IMG/VR virus record: IMGVR_UViG_3300023116_005108
Coordinates: 20,274-84,273 of that record
Length of the DNA: 64,000 nucleotides
Source: a virus
Strand: one strand, 5' to 3'
Both the position numbers and the translations under genes were made by a program. Below are positions 26,361 through 35,434 of the stretch, one piece after another (the first letter of the stretch is position 1; each line of letters starts with the position of its first letter). The notes under the pieces are model-generated. The model searched no databases. It was not told where the DNA came from and worked only from the letters and a program-made list of their open reading frames with translations.

Positions 26361-26535
26361 TCAATTGGTCTTTTCTGAATGGTGCTAGTTTTGGTTCACT
26401 AGCTTTTTTAAGCTGTTCCAACTCTTTTTCAAGTTTTCTTTCTTCTCGCAGGAGTGTTCTCTTTTTGAGAAGTTTTCGCTTAACTCTTGTCTTACGAGCC
26501 TGCTCCTTCTGTACTCTTCTTTTTTCCTTACTCAT
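26344..26535 (-). CDS. Small very basic coiled-coil protein
   Basis: 63 residues, more than a third Lys/Arg with heptad-like Leu (KRKLLKKRTLLREERKLEKE). ATG 26535 has GAGGA 6 bases upstream. Nucleic-acid binding is likely from charge alone. Confidence 0.5.
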   Translation of the reverse strand: MSKEKRRVQKEQARKTRVKRKLLKKRTLLREERKLEKELEQLKKASEPKLAPFRKDQLNETES

Positions 26536-26764
26536 CATCTTCCTCTTGGGTCTTAACGTATATTACTTCATCTGCTCTTAGAAGTATTACTTCCCGTCCA
26601 ATATCAGTATCACTAATAACCTCTATACAATTATCACTAAGTTCACCAGAAAAAACATCGTAGATTTGATCTACTAGCAATGTTGAAGCGTCTTTTTTAA
26701 GGAAGACGGTTATATCCTGATTATTTCTTAGATGTATTGTAATCCTTCGTTTTTCACCTGACAT
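26528..26764 (-). CDS. Unrecognised small protein
   Basis: 78 residues of alternating strands (RRITIHLRNNQDITVFL; REVILLRADEVIYVK) and an acidic tail (QEEDDE). ATG 26764 overlaps the SSB stop. Possibly a small beta-barrel partner of SSB; not recognised. Confidence 0.5.
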   Translation of the reverse strand: MSGEKRRITIHLRNNQDITVFLKKDASTLLVDQIYDVFSGELSDNCIEVISDTDIGREVILLRADEVIYVKTQEEDDE

Positions 26765-27102
26765 CAAAAGCTACTTTCTTGAGAAGCCCTCTTTGCTATC
26801 TTGAATAAGTTGTTAGCATACACAACGGCCTCTCGACGTTCATTTCCATTCTTATCAGTAAATTCATCTACTGATAATCGACCAACAACTGCGATCTTGT
26901 CGCCCTTCTCTGGGGAGAAGTATTCAAAATCTCTGTATGCAAAGCCAAATAGTTTTACGTCAATAAACAACGTATCTTCTTTGTCTCCGCGTTTTGTATT
27001 AGCTGCCATTCTGATCTTAGCGTGTTTTCCATTTTCAGATTCATAGATATCTGGATCACGCACTAAGTTACCTACAAGTTTGATTTCATTGTTTAGTGAC
27101 AT
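26764..27102 (-). CDS. ssb: Single-stranded DNA-binding protein (bacterial-type)
   Basis: 112 residues from ATG 27102 (GAGG 6 bases upstream). NEIKLVGNLVRDPDIYESENG ... AKIRMAANTKR and KGDKIAVVGRLSVDEFTDKNG are classic bacterial SSB; the usual acidic tip is replaced by RASQESSF. Second SSB of the window, clearly unlike the one at 1048-1380. Confidence 0.85.
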   Translation of the reverse strand: MSLNNEIKLVGNLVRDPDIYESENGKHAKIRMAANTKRGDKEDTLFIDVKLFGFAYRDFEYFSPEKGDKIAVVGRLSVDEFTDKNGNERREAVVYANNLFKIAKRASQESSF

Positions 27103-27138
27103 AACACACCTCATTATAGTCTAAGTAATAGAAAAGAT

Positions 27139-27163
27139 CCAGTTTTTTACTGTGAGAAACTGG
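27139..27163 (-). terminator. Hairpin between two genes, weak terminator candidate
   Basis: CCAGTTT ... AAACTGG with an 11-base loop, followed on the minus strand by ATCTTTTC. Follows the 27180 gene. U-tract poor. Confidence 0.4.
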
Positions 27164-27179
27164 AAAAACTCACCATTCA

Positions 27180-27500
27180 TCAAAAGATTGTTTCTAGCAT
27201 CTTGCCACGAACAATCTGAGCGTGACCTCGATTAGATCCAGAATACACAGCCATTGCTAGTTGAGGCGTAATGCCAATAGCTCTAGCTGCACGTTCTGTG
27301 CCACGCTTTGTATTCTCAAAATAGCCGCTGCCAAGACTGCCTGCTACGGCAGTAACTGGATTAAAGGTCTTGCCTTTGTGTTGGCCTCGTCTAGCAACTC
27401 CGACAATTTTGTTTTCAACATATTCCCAAGAATACGCAGATGAAACACGAGTCAGAGTTTCTAAGAATACTGTCTGGGTCATAACTGTCTTGCTTGCCAT
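27180..27500 (-). CDS. Unrecognised protein
   Basis: 106 residues from ATG 27500 with AAGGAG 7 bases upstream. SAYSWEYVENKIVGVARRG and the Gly/Arg-rich middle (KRGTERAARAIGIT) suggest a compact nucleic-acid-binding domain, but no family was recognised. Preceded by a TATAAT box. Confidence 0.55.
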   Translation of the reverse strand: MASKTVMTQTVFLETLTRVSSAYSWEYVENKIVGVARRGQHKGKTFNPVTAVAGSLGSGYFENTKRGTERAARAIGITPQLAMAVYSGSNRGHAQIVRGKMLETIF

Positions 27501-27530
27501 AGTAAGTCTCCTTGAAAAAAATCCTAACAA

Positions 27531-27931
27531 ACAGTTTACAGTATTATACCGAGTTCCGACCGAAAGCTCACCGATTTTTCTTGATTTTCCCTGAAGTTCA
27601 GAAAAGTATCGTCTTTTTCAATGTTGCTTGGCTATAATCTACTGGCTGGTTGTTGATTTCCAGCTTACAGTCCTGTTGACAAACAAAAATCATCAGCTTG
27701 TGAGGCGTAGGCGAAATAATATCAGCTAAAGAACCTCCAACTGCACAGATATCCAATGGTTGCGAGCAGTCGCGTAATGATCTGTGTAACCCCCACAAGT
27801 TTATTTTTCAGAAGAAATTTTTATTTCTTTCTGAGCTTTATTATTTTTACATATTTAGTTTTAAGTTTCAATTGTAGAGTTTACTACTTTACATGCTTAT
27901 AGATAAGAAGTTCAGGTAAAAAGGAAAAAGT
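27531..27931. promoter_or_regulatory. Divergent intergenic region with promoter candidate
   Basis: About 400 bases between the minus-strand genes and the plus-strand sugar operon. On the minus strand TATAAT lies at 27543-27548, 42 bases before ATG 27500, without a clear -35. For the plus strand, the last 100 bases are AT-rich with several weak -10-like boxes (e.g. TTATAGAT near 27898) and a good AAGGA before ATG 27932. One uncertain ORF lies inside. Confidence 0.45.
27598..27798 (-). CDS. Doubtful small ORF in the divergent region
   Basis: 66 codons from TTG, or 31 from the internal ATG; neither has a ribosome site. The C-terminal part (KLMIFVCQQDCKLEINNQ) looks protein-like, which is the only support. 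Confidence 0.2.
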   Translation of the reverse strand: MWGLHRSLRDCSQPLDICAVGGSLADIISPTPHKLMIFVCQQDCKLEINNQPVDYSQATLKKTILF

Positions 27932-28285
27932 ATGAAGATTTCACAAAGAGCATACGAAGTAGAAAAGCGTTGGGGTAAAGAAGTTTGGTTTGCCAACAAC
28001 GAAGAAAAGGATTACTGTGGTAAAGTTCTCTATATTAATCCCGGAGAAAAATTAAGTCTTCACTTTCATGTTATCAAGGAAGAACATCTCTTTCTTTTAC
28101 ATGGAGATTGTAGTGTGACTTACCTAACACAAAAAGGTAATGAAGTAAGATTTGACATGAACGAAGGAGAAGCGTTACACATTAAGCCCGGATTTGTTCA
28201 TAGATTTTCAACTGTTAATGGGTGTACATTGCTTGAAGCTAGTACTTTCCATCGGGATAGTGATAGCTACAGGGTGCAACGGTGA
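27932..28285 (+). CDS. Cupin, mannose-6-phosphate isomerase type II-like
   Basis: 117 residues. Cupin motif 1 INPGEKLSLHFHVIKEEHLFLLHG and motif 2 EGEALHIKPGFVHRF give the metal-binding His/Glu set. Resembles the C-terminal cupin domain of GDP-mannose pyrophosphorylase/PMI enzymes. First gene of the plus-strand sugar operon, AAGGA before ATG; overlaps the next gene by 4 bases. Confidence 0.78.
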   Translation: MKISQRAYEVEKRWGKEVWFANNEEKDYCGKVLYINPGEKLSLHFHVIKEEHLFLLHGDCSVTYLTQKGNEVRFDMNEGEALHIKPGFVHRFSTVNGCTLLEASTFHRDSDSYRVQR

Positions 28286-29139
28286 AAGTCTTATTAATAT
28301 CAGATTTTGGAGTCCATCACACATCCGGTGGGGCACAAAGAAGTAATCAGATAATTATTGACAAAGGTGCTTCAAGAGGTCATTATGTGAATTGTTTTCA
28401 CTATGATTCACACGCCTCTGTTCTACAACAAGATTATGACGTTGTAATTTCTTCTAATCTTGAGGCAATTTCATCTAGATATCCACAATTAGTTCAAAAT
28501 ATCCCAAATTTAGACAATCATGTTAGACTTGAACATGACTCAAATTTGTACTGGCCAAATGACTTTAGGAAACATTTTTGGGGATCATGTAAGATATCCT
28601 TTTTCTTGACAGAGTTTCATCATCAATTTTTTGTAGATATGTACGGAGATATATTTCCAAACGTCAAGATAGTTCCCGACCCGATTGATGCGTCATTTAA
28701 AGATTTGGGTAAAGAAAGAAAAGACAAAATTGGATATGTTGGATTTATGCACCCCCTAAAGGGAACTGATAATTTTATCAAGTACGCTGATGATAATAAG
28801 GACAAGAATTTTGTTGTCGCGGGTTGGGGTAGCGAAGACTATCTTAACCAGATAAACCAACGTAAAAACATTGAATTCCTTGGAAAGTTAAGCCATAATG
28901 ATATGCTGGAGTTCTATAATGGGATAGATTCTTTGTATTATAACCCAATTTGCAATGAGCCTTTTTGTCGGGCTGTTGGTGAGGCACTAATGTGCGGCAC
29001 TAAAATAATTGGAGGTTCCGATAGAATTGGTTCATTAAAGATGTATCAATCAGACCCTCTATTCAGAGAAAAATGTATTGATGCTGCCGATGACTTTTGG
29101 GGAATTATAGAAAATGATTTCAATACTTTGTCCAACTAG
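28282..29139 (+). CDS. Glycosyltransferase, GT4-like
   Basis: 285 residues, GTG start overlapping the previous stop. KVLLISDFG ... SGGAQRSNQ (N-domain loop), IGYVGFMHPLKGTDNFIKYA and NPICNEPFCRAVGEALMCGTKII (donor site). Shorter than usual GT4 (about 350), mainly in the N-domain. Overlaps the next gene by 26 bases. Confidence 0.8.
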   Translation: MKVLLISDFGVHHTSGGAQRSNQIIIDKGASRGHYVNCFHYDSHASVLQQDYDVVISSNLEAISSRYPQLVQNIPNLDNHVRLEHDSNLYWPNDFRKHFWGSCKISFFLTEFHHQFFVDMYGDIFPNVKIVPDPIDASFKDLGKERKDKIGYVGFMHPLKGTDNFIKYADDNKDKNFVVAGWGSEDYLNQINQRKNIEFLGKLSHNDMLEFYNGIDSLYYNPICNEPFCRAVGEALMCGTKIIGGSDRIGSLKMYQSDPLFREKCIDAADDFWGIIENDFNTLSN

Positions 29140-29809
29140 AAACAGAACAGCCGGTCTAAGTCGAATGTGGCAGTCCGCCTTGGATACCGCAGACAATCCA
29201 GATTGTTTGGAGTTGGTTATATACGTCGATCATGATGATGAGGCAACTCATAAGTTTCTTGAATCTAACCTGCCCGAAGCATTAGTTATTATATCAAATC
29301 CGGATAAACCTGAAATATATAGCAATTTACATAATATATGTTGCAATGGATGTACTCATGACATATTGATGGGTTGTGCTGACGATGTTATTTTTAGAAC
29401 GAATGGTTGGGATACAGCAGTTATTGAGGAGTTTAACAAGCTAGACGACAAAATAGGATTTGTTTATCCTAATGATGGACATCATGGTGAAAATCTAGGA
29501 ACTCACGGCTTCTTTCATAAGAACTGGTTTAATACTCTAGGATATATTTCACCACCTATATTTAATGTTGATTATTCCGATAATTATGTAATGAATGTAG
29601 CTAAGGGTGTAGAAAGATGTATCTATCTTCCCAATATTCTAATCGAACATATGCATTGGACATTTGGTAAAAGTGATTTTGATGTAACGGCAAAAGAGGG
29701 TCATGCTAGAAGATTATCTACCAATAACGCTAATATATTCAGGCAGTCACATCAAATGCAGTTAGATGACATTCAAAAACTCAAGGACTTTATGAATGAA
29801 AAAATATAA
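29114..29809 (+). CDS. Glycosyltransferase, GT2-like
   Basis: 231 residues. GT-A start ISILCPTRNRTAGLSRMWQSA, YVDHDDEAT and the DxD-like GCADDVIFRTNGWD. Transfers a sugar from a nucleotide donor; acceptor unknown. Overlaps both neighbours. Confidence 0.75.
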   Translation: MISILCPTRNRTAGLSRMWQSALDTADNPDCLELVIYVDHDDEATHKFLESNLPEALVIISNPDKPEIYSNLHNICCNGCTHDILMGCADDVIFRTNGWDTAVIEEFNKLDDKIGFVYPNDGHHGENLGTHGFFHKNWFNTLGYISPPIFNVDYSDNYVMNVAKGVERCIYLPNILIEHMHWTFGKSDFDVTAKEGHARRLSTNNANIFRQSHQMQLDDIQKLKDFMNEKI

Positions 29810-30710
29810 GATATTTATATATGACGATGCTAAGCCACATGCTCATGATCAAGACCCAGTGTATGAAAACACTGTACCATTAAGCAATATAGGGATAAAA
29901 AAGCATTTTGATGTAACAACCTGTCCAGACAATGCAGACATATTTTATATGGGTCAATTTTCTGAAGGGCAAATTCCAAAATTTAATCAGTATAAATTTT
30001 TGCAAAAATATCCAAATAAACATGTTTGTGATATAGAAGGAGATTGGCTTAATAAAGACTTAGCTCCTGAAGATATTAAAAAAAGTATTTTTACGATCAA
30101 TGGTCTAAAAGATGCTTACAAACCTCATTTAGATAGGATGTTTATAAGACCAACCTTTTCTAAAAATCTCATGAATTTGTTAAAGAAAAAAACTACTAAC
30201 GATGTAAATTATAACAAAAAATTCTCTTTCATAGGATTGAACGATCCATTCAATATAAGACTATCTTTAAAAAGTGTATTAGAAAAAAGATTTCCAAATC
30301 ATACAAATATTACATTAAATAACAGATGGTTAGGATCATCAAATGATAAAACACATCACAGAATATTTAACGAAACTATATTATCTGGAACATTTTCATT
30401 ATGTCCTCGCGGTTCAGGTGTTGACTCAGTTAGATTTTTAGAATCTTGTTTTCATGGCAGGATACCAATAGTTGTGTCCGACAACGTCTGTTTTGGTTAT
30501 GAGTTTCCTAAAAAGTTTTATTTTCAGTATGATTTTAAACAAAACCATGAAATCTTTTTTGACTCTATAATGAATATGACTAATGATGAAATAAAAGAAT
30601 ACTCGAATAATGCTAGAGAATTTTTTAATACATATGTAAGAAATTACTTTTATGATCCGACTCAAATGTTTTTAGACTGGTTTAAAAGATATGAAAAAAA
30701 TACTAGATAA
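29796..30710 (+). CDS. Exostosin-like (GT47) glycosyltransferase
   Basis: 304 residues. C-terminal SGTFSLCPRGSGVDSVRFLE then GRIPIVVSD is the exostosin-family donor motif. N-terminal half IFIYDDAKPHAHDQD is variable. Noticeably more AT- and Lys/Asn-rich than the neighbours at 33.4-38.8 kb, suggesting separate ancestry. Confidence 0.78.
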   Translation: MKKYKIFIYDDAKPHAHDQDPVYENTVPLSNIGIKKHFDVTTCPDNADIFYMGQFSEGQIPKFNQYKFLQKYPNKHVCDIEGDWLNKDLAPEDIKKSIFTINGLKDAYKPHLDRMFIRPTFSKNLMNLLKKKTTNDVNYNKKFSFIGLNDPFNIRLSLKSVLEKRFPNHTNITLNNRWLGSSNDKTHHRIFNETILSGTFSLCPRGSGVDSVRFLESCFHGRIPIVVSDNVCFGYEFPKKFYFQYDFKQNHEIFFDSIMNMTNDEIKEYSNNAREFFNTYVRNYFYDPTQMFLDWFKRYEKNTR

Positions 30711-31305
30711 TGCGATTGTCGATCAGTCATCATCTAAACTAATAGATGGAGGAAGGAAGAATAACGATGATTTGACTGGACATTATATTAGAAATATAGT
30801 AAATAATATATGTTCAAACAAAGGTATAAAGTATCTTGAGATAGGTTTATATCGTGGCGGGATTTTTTCATCAGCTTTATTTCAAAACAATATTCGTGCA
30901 GTGGGTATAGATGATTGGTCACAAAACTGGCATAATGGTGAATCTAAATTAGCATTTTGGTCTAGGATAGGACCGATTATTGAAACCAATGATGTAAAAA
31001 TTATCGACAGTGACTGCTGGGTAGAAAACTTACTTGGTGATGAAAAATTTAATGTATACACCTTTGATGGACCTCACGGTTGGCAGGATCAATACAATGC
31101 TCTAACAAAGTATATACATAACATGGAAGACCAGTTTATATACATAGTCGATGATTATGATAAAGAAAAGTCACCAGAAGTTATTGATGCTGTACAATCA
31201 TCTATAGTAGACTTAAAATTAAACATCTTGTGTGAATACACCATGCCCGCAGGGGATGGATATCATGAAGGTATTTACTTTTCCTGTTTGGAGAAAACAA
31301 AGTGA
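30691..31305 (+). CDS. Class I SAM-dependent methyltransferase
   Basis: 204 residues. SAM-binding motif YLEIGLYRGGIFSSAL near residue 49, acidic loop AVGIDDWSQNW, and FNVYTFDGPHGWQDQ / IYIVDDYD, as in Methyltransf_24 enzymes of glycan clusters. Likely O-methylates a sugar. Its SAH product could be cleared by the nucleosidase at 38803. Confidence 0.72.
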   Translation: MKKILDNAIVDQSSSKLIDGGRKNNDDLTGHYIRNIVNNICSNKGIKYLEIGLYRGGIFSSALFQNNIRAVGIDDWSQNWHNGESKLAFWSRIGPIIETNDVKIIDSDCWVENLLGDEKFNVYTFDGPHGWQDQYNALTKYIHNMEDQFIYIVDDYDKEKSPEVIDAVQSSIVDLKLNILCEYTMPAGDGYHEGIYFSCLEKTK

Positions 31306-32222
31306 ATAAAATATTAACCGTATATAACACCTGTGGTATAAATCAAGATCGTACAGAATGGTATTCCAGATGTATAGAAAGTATATTTAATCAAGATTAT
31401 GAAACGGACATAGTAGTATCTTCATGTATGAATTCACGACCATGTCTTGAAACATTAAAAAGTAGATTTGGAGAATCACTAGGAATAATACATTATCCAG
31501 AAAGATACATTGTAAATGTAACTTTTAATAAGACGGTATTAATAAAAGATTTAGACAACAAATATGATGGATTTTTCTTTTTAGACTCCGGGGTGGAACT
31601 TACAGATAAAACATCTTTGAGTCAGATGCAAGAACGTATGTCTACAAACTCAATGGTTTCTCTACAAGTAGATATAGATACTGGGTTTGAACCTCTTGGC
31701 TTTAAACAAAACTCTAGTACGGCTCAGATTGTAAATCAAGATTTTAAGATTCCTTTAGGTAAAGGAATAAATTTACATTCACAAATTTTTAGTCGTGATA
31801 TACTTGATACCTTTGGCTTGATAATACCAGATGTTTTTGCTGCGTATTGTACAGAAAGTACATTTTCATTTTTAAATGCATGTGTCGAAAAAGAATGGGT
31901 AATTGTCAAGGATGTAATGGCACACCATAATAAAGCGGTTGATGGACCTTCATCTAGCCAACCTCATTTCTCACCTGTTTACAGAAACCCTTGGAATAAT
32001 TTACTATATAATAGAAATGCCTTGGATTTTATAACAGATGCAAATTGTATTTCTTGCGGTTTGGGTTATGAAGAATGTGGAAATATAATGGTGCATAATC
32101 AAGACGCTTACGATAAAGGTAAGCCAAAATACAAGCAGGAATTGATTGATAATATAAAGAAATATTTTTACTCAAATAAAACAGAGTTAGATTACAATGA
32201 TATAAATTATGAGTCTATATAG
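31302..32222 (+). CDS. Glycosyltransferase-like protein (GT-A type)
   Basis: 306 residues, GTG start overlapping the previous stop. ILTVYNTCGINQDRTEWYS, DIVVSSCMNSRP and GFFFLDSGVELTD (DxD-like) point to a GT-A glycosyltransferase. Ends with a small Cys pair (CISCGLGYEECGN). Acceptor unknown. Confidence 0.6.
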   Translation: MNKILTVYNTCGINQDRTEWYSRCIESIFNQDYETDIVVSSCMNSRPCLETLKSRFGESLGIIHYPERYIVNVTFNKTVLIKDLDNKYDGFFFLDSGVELTDKTSLSQMQERMSTNSMVSLQVDIDTGFEPLGFKQNSSTAQIVNQDFKIPLGKGINLHSQIFSRDILDTFGLIIPDVFAAYCTESTFSFLNACVEKEWVIVKDVMAHHNKAVDGPSSSQPHFSPVYRNPWNNLLYNRNALDFITDANCISCGLGYEECGNIMVHNQDAYDKGKPKYKQELIDNIKKYFYSNKTELDYNDINYESI

Positions 32223-32254
32223 CACCAACTTCACGATTAAAAAAGAGATATAAT

Positions 32255-32908
32255 ATGTTATCTGTAATAATTGTTAGTAGAGATAGGCATGATAGCTTTG
32301 ATAGATGCCTCACTTCTATAAAGGAATATTTGACAGATGTTGAAATTTGCGTAGGATATGATTCAGATGATGATAATACTAAAAAAATAGCACTATCTCA
32401 TAATGCAAATATCTTTGAATTCTCAAGACAAAAGAATAGACATTCAGGATACATAAATCCGATAGCAAAAGAATGTAATGGAGATTTTATACTATCATTA
32501 AATGATGATGTAGAAGTTGTAGATGCTGGTGATTATCAAAGTCTTTTACTCAAACATAAACACAAGTTATTTTATGGAATATGTAGTGAAAATTGGGCTA
32601 TTGGAAATGCTAAAGCTGACTGGGAAGATCATTTAAAACATAGGTTTGCTTGTTACCCTTTAATAAGTAGAATTCTTTTTAATGCTTTAGGTTTTTATAT
32701 GCCTTCGGAAGTATCTGGTCCGGGTGCTGATATAGCTTTTTCAAAAATCATATTCAACTCCAACCTAGCTGAGTATGAAGATGTTCCAATATCTATATTT
32801 GACTATGGAATGTCTTGTAGCCAAGTAGGCCATTATAATAGATATGATAATAGATGTTTGAATCGTGATATAATGAAGATAAATGAATTTATTAATAATA
32901 TATCTTAG
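32255..32908 (+). CDS. Glycosyltransferase, GT2-like
   Basis: 217 residues. LSVIIVSRDRHDSFDRCLTS and ILSLNDDVEVVDAGD (DxD) are GT2 hallmarks. GAGAT before ATG, 32 bases after the previous gene. Confidence 0.72.
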   Translation: MLSVIIVSRDRHDSFDRCLTSIKEYLTDVEICVGYDSDDDNTKKIALSHNANIFEFSRQKNRHSGYINPIAKECNGDFILSLNDDVEVVDAGDYQSLLLKHKHKLFYGICSENWAIGNAKADWEDHLKHRFACYPLISRILFNALGFYMPSEVSGPGADIAFSKIIFNSNLAEYEDVPISIFDYGMSCSQVGHYNRYDNRCLNRDIMKINEFINNIS

Positions 32909-32934
32909 CTCTAATAACAAGCTTGGAGTTTACA

Positions 32935-33435
32935 ATGTCAACAAAAATAATAACAGAAATCAAACACATAGACAATAGAGGTTCTCTTTACACCACATTT
33001 GCAGATTACGATTATGATATTCAGTTTGTTCAAGATAAAATATCTCAATCTAGATACGGAACAATTCGTGGATTTCATGGAGATGATAAAACCTATAAAT
33101 TAGTTACCTGTATTTACGGAATAATGCAGTTTGTGACTTTTGATATAGAAACAGAAAAAACCACCCGGTATTTACTGGATGCCAATAATAAAGAAGTTGA
33201 TTCTATTCTTGTTGAACCCGGACAGTTAAATGCTCATCAATGTCTATCAGATCAATGTATAATGAGCTATAAATGGAGTGAGTATTATACTTCTCCAAAA
33301 GATCAATGGACTGTAAAATACGATGATCCAACTATAGATGCTGAATGGTGTGATACTAACTATGTGATTTTGTCTCATAGAGATGCTACGGCACGAGACT
33401 TTTTGTCGCAAAAAGAAGAAGGTATATTCTCATGA
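32935..33435 (+). CDS. RmlC-like dTDP-sugar 3,5-epimerase family protein
   Basis: 166 residues from ATG 32935 (GGAG 6 bases upstream). HIDNRGSLYTTFAD, RYGTIRGFHGDDKTYKLV and GQLNAHQCLSD follow RmlC, with the catalytic His region. Slightly shorter than RmlC (about 180). Could be a 3- or 3,5-epimerase or a sugar isomerase. Overlaps the radical SAM gene by 4 bases. Confidence 0.72.
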   Translation: MSTKIITEIKHIDNRGSLYTTFADYDYDIQFVQDKISQSRYGTIRGFHGDDKTYKLVTCIYGIMQFVTFDIETEKTTRYLLDANNKEVDSILVEPGQLNAHQCLSDQCIMSYKWSEYYTSPKDQWTVKYDDPTIDAEWCDTNYVILSHRDATARDFLSQKEEGIFS

Positions 33436-34907
33436 ATTTATTGATTGTATGTCCCAGCTCAGCCGGGTTGTATCAAGATCTTAAAACTGACTTTGCTGCT
33501 AGAGAACCAAATATTTGGGCGGGACTTTTAGCCAATGCTGTTAGAAAAGAACATAATGTTCTGATATATGACATGGAGATAACAAGACCTTCTGAGTCTA
33601 AATTCATTGATGATGTGGATCAAATTGATCCTGATCTTGTATTGTTTGTGGTGACGGGGCAAAACCCCAACGCATCCACTGCTGCTATGGAAGGTGCAAC
33701 CTATGCCTCAAATATTATTGCCCACAGAAAGATTGCTTTTGTAGGACCGCACGTAAATTCTCTACCTCTAGAGACTCTTGAGAAGCACCCAGAAATAGAC
33801 ATTGCATTTACTAACGAAGGTGTTTATGCTCTTAAGAATCTTTTAAAAACAGATCTGAAAGACATCAGCGGGGTTAATGGAATAGCCTATAGAGATAATG
33901 GAGAAATAAAACTCAATCCACCAGAAAGAATTGTTCCTCAAGATCTATTAGAGCAAGACCTTCCCGGCGTAGCTTATGACTTAATGCCATGTCTGGACAA
34001 CTATAGAACTAGCACTTGGCATACTAACTTTAAAGGTAATACATCTCCCTTTGCAAGTATTTATACAAGTTTGGGGTGTTTTGCTAAATGTTCGTTTTGT
34101 ATGATTAACTCAATCAATCGAACTTCTAATGACTTTAATTTAGCTTCTGATTCCTTCAATGTATTCAGATACTGGTCTCCAGAATTTACGATAAAGCAAC
34201 TGGAGTATCTAGCGGATAAGGGTGTTAAGCATCTTAAGATTGCCGACGAAATGTTTGTCTATCGTCCCAAGCATTTCATGACTTTATGTGAATTAATCAT
34301 TGATCGTGGATTAGATTTTAATATTTGGGCATATAGTAGAGTAGACACAGCAAAACCTAAATATCTTGAGACCCTTAGAAAAGCAGGCGTTCGTCATTTA
34401 GCTTTAGGAATTGAATCTGCCAATCAAACCGTTCGACAAGAAATTGATAAGGGTAGATTCAAAGAGGTCAACATTAGAGAAGTTGTTGATGAAATTGTAA
34501 AACATGATATTGGTGTGGGAGGTAATTTCATTGTTGGACTGCCAACAGATAATTATGAAACTATGCAACAAACTATGAATCTTGCGTTTGAACTTGATTT
34601 AGCTAATATGAACGTGTATTGTTCTACCGCATTACCCGGAAGTCCTCTTTATCTCAATGCTAAGAAAGAGGGTAGATATTTGCCAGAAAAGTATAGCGAG
34701 TTTGGATTTCTAAGCTATAATCATATACCAGATAGTACTGAATTTCTCACCTCGGCAGAAGTATTAGCGTTTCGAGATTATTTCTTTGACGCATATTTTA
34801 CGAATCCGGGTGTGCTGAATAGAATGAGAAATAAATACGGTGAAGAAGCCTGTAAAAATATCCATAGAATGACCAGTATTAAATTACAAAGAAAGATCCT
34901 GCAATGA
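33432..34907 (+). CDS. B12-binding radical SAM enzyme
   Basis: 491 residues. N-terminal Rossmann-like cobalamin-binding domain (1-130, with FVGPHVNSLP), then a radical SAM barrel with CFAKCSFC (Cys216, 220, 223) and IWAYSRVDTAKPKYLE / LALGIESANQTVRQEI. Such enzymes methylate or rearrange unactivated carbons. The cofactor His of the DxHxxG motif is not obvious, so B12 binding is presumed. In a sugar operon it may C-methylate or deoxygenate a sugar. Confidence 0.82.
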   Translation: MNLLIVCPSSAGLYQDLKTDFAAREPNIWAGLLANAVRKEHNVLIYDMEITRPSESKFIDDVDQIDPDLVLFVVTGQNPNASTAAMEGATYASNIIAHRKIAFVGPHVNSLPLETLEKHPEIDIAFTNEGVYALKNLLKTDLKDISGVNGIAYRDNGEIKLNPPERIVPQDLLEQDLPGVAYDLMPCLDNYRTSTWHTNFKGNTSPFASIYTSLGCFAKCSFCMINSINRTSNDFNLASDSFNVFRYWSPEFTIKQLEYLADKGVKHLKIADEMFVYRPKHFMTLCELIIDRGLDFNIWAYSRVDTAKPKYLETLRKAGVRHLALGIESANQTVRQEIDKGRFKEVNIREVVDEIVKHDIGVGGNFIVGLPTDNYETMQQTMNLAFELDLANMNVYCSTALPGSPLYLNAKKEGRYLPEKYSEFGFLSYNHIPDSTEFLTSAEVLAFRDYFFDAYFTNPGVLNRMRNKYGEEACKNIHRMTSIKLQRKILQ

Positions 34908-35434
34908 GTAACACAACTAAAAAAGCATTAATTTTAACGTTTGAAAAATTTCAAGATCATGAAGTCATATATCCATTTTATGCTTTACAGGAGCATGGGT
35001 ATCATGTAGAAGTTTGTGCTAATGGGACAAAGGAAAGAATATTCGGTATTTTGGGTGCTCATGTAGTTTCAGACTATACTACAAGTGATTTGCTTGTTTC
35101 TGATGTAGAATCTTATGATTTGCTTTGTATTCCCGGAGGTGTCAAAGCACTTGAGAAGTTACGTCTTGAGCCTAATGCTGTAAATTTCGTTAAGAGGTGG
35201 TTTGAGCTTGACAAACCTACGATGTGTATTTGTAATGGAGGTCAGCTTTTAATAACAGCAGATGTTCTTCGTGATAGAAAATGCTCAGGATATTACTCAA
35301 TTGAGCCAGACATTCGTAATGCTGGTGCTGAGTATTCAAGGGGTGTTGTTGAAGACGGTAATCTTGTGTCATGTGCCCACTATGATGATATGGGTGAATG
35401 GATGCGAGTAGCAATGGAAAAATTCAATGGTTGA
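34904..35434 (+). CDS. DJ-1/PfpI family protein
   Basis: 176 residues. Nucleophile elbow CICNGGQLL (about residues 107-115) with Glu near residue 16 and IPGGVKALEKLR are the DJ-1/PfpI signature. Family members are glyoxalases, deglycases or amidotransferase-like; the substrate here is unknown. Translationally coupled on both sides. Confidence 0.78.
   Translation: MSNTTKKALILTFEKFQDHEVIYPFYALQEHGYHVEVCANGTKERIFGILGAHVVSDYTTSDLLVSDVESYDLLCIPGGVKALEKLRLEPNAVNFVKRWFELDKPTMCICNGGQLLITADVLRDRKCSGYYSIEPDIRNAGAEYSRGVVEDGNLVSCAHYDDMGEWMRVAMEKFNG

Noticed and set aside
27113-27118. TATAAT box before the second SSB
   Set aside because: It lies only about 10 bases before the ATG and has no -35, so a transcript from it would start inside or at the gene.
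33432-34907. DesII-type sugar deaminase/deoxygenase
   Set aside because: The N-terminal B12-type domain and overall layout fit the B12-radical SAM class better; a specific DesII match could not be seen.
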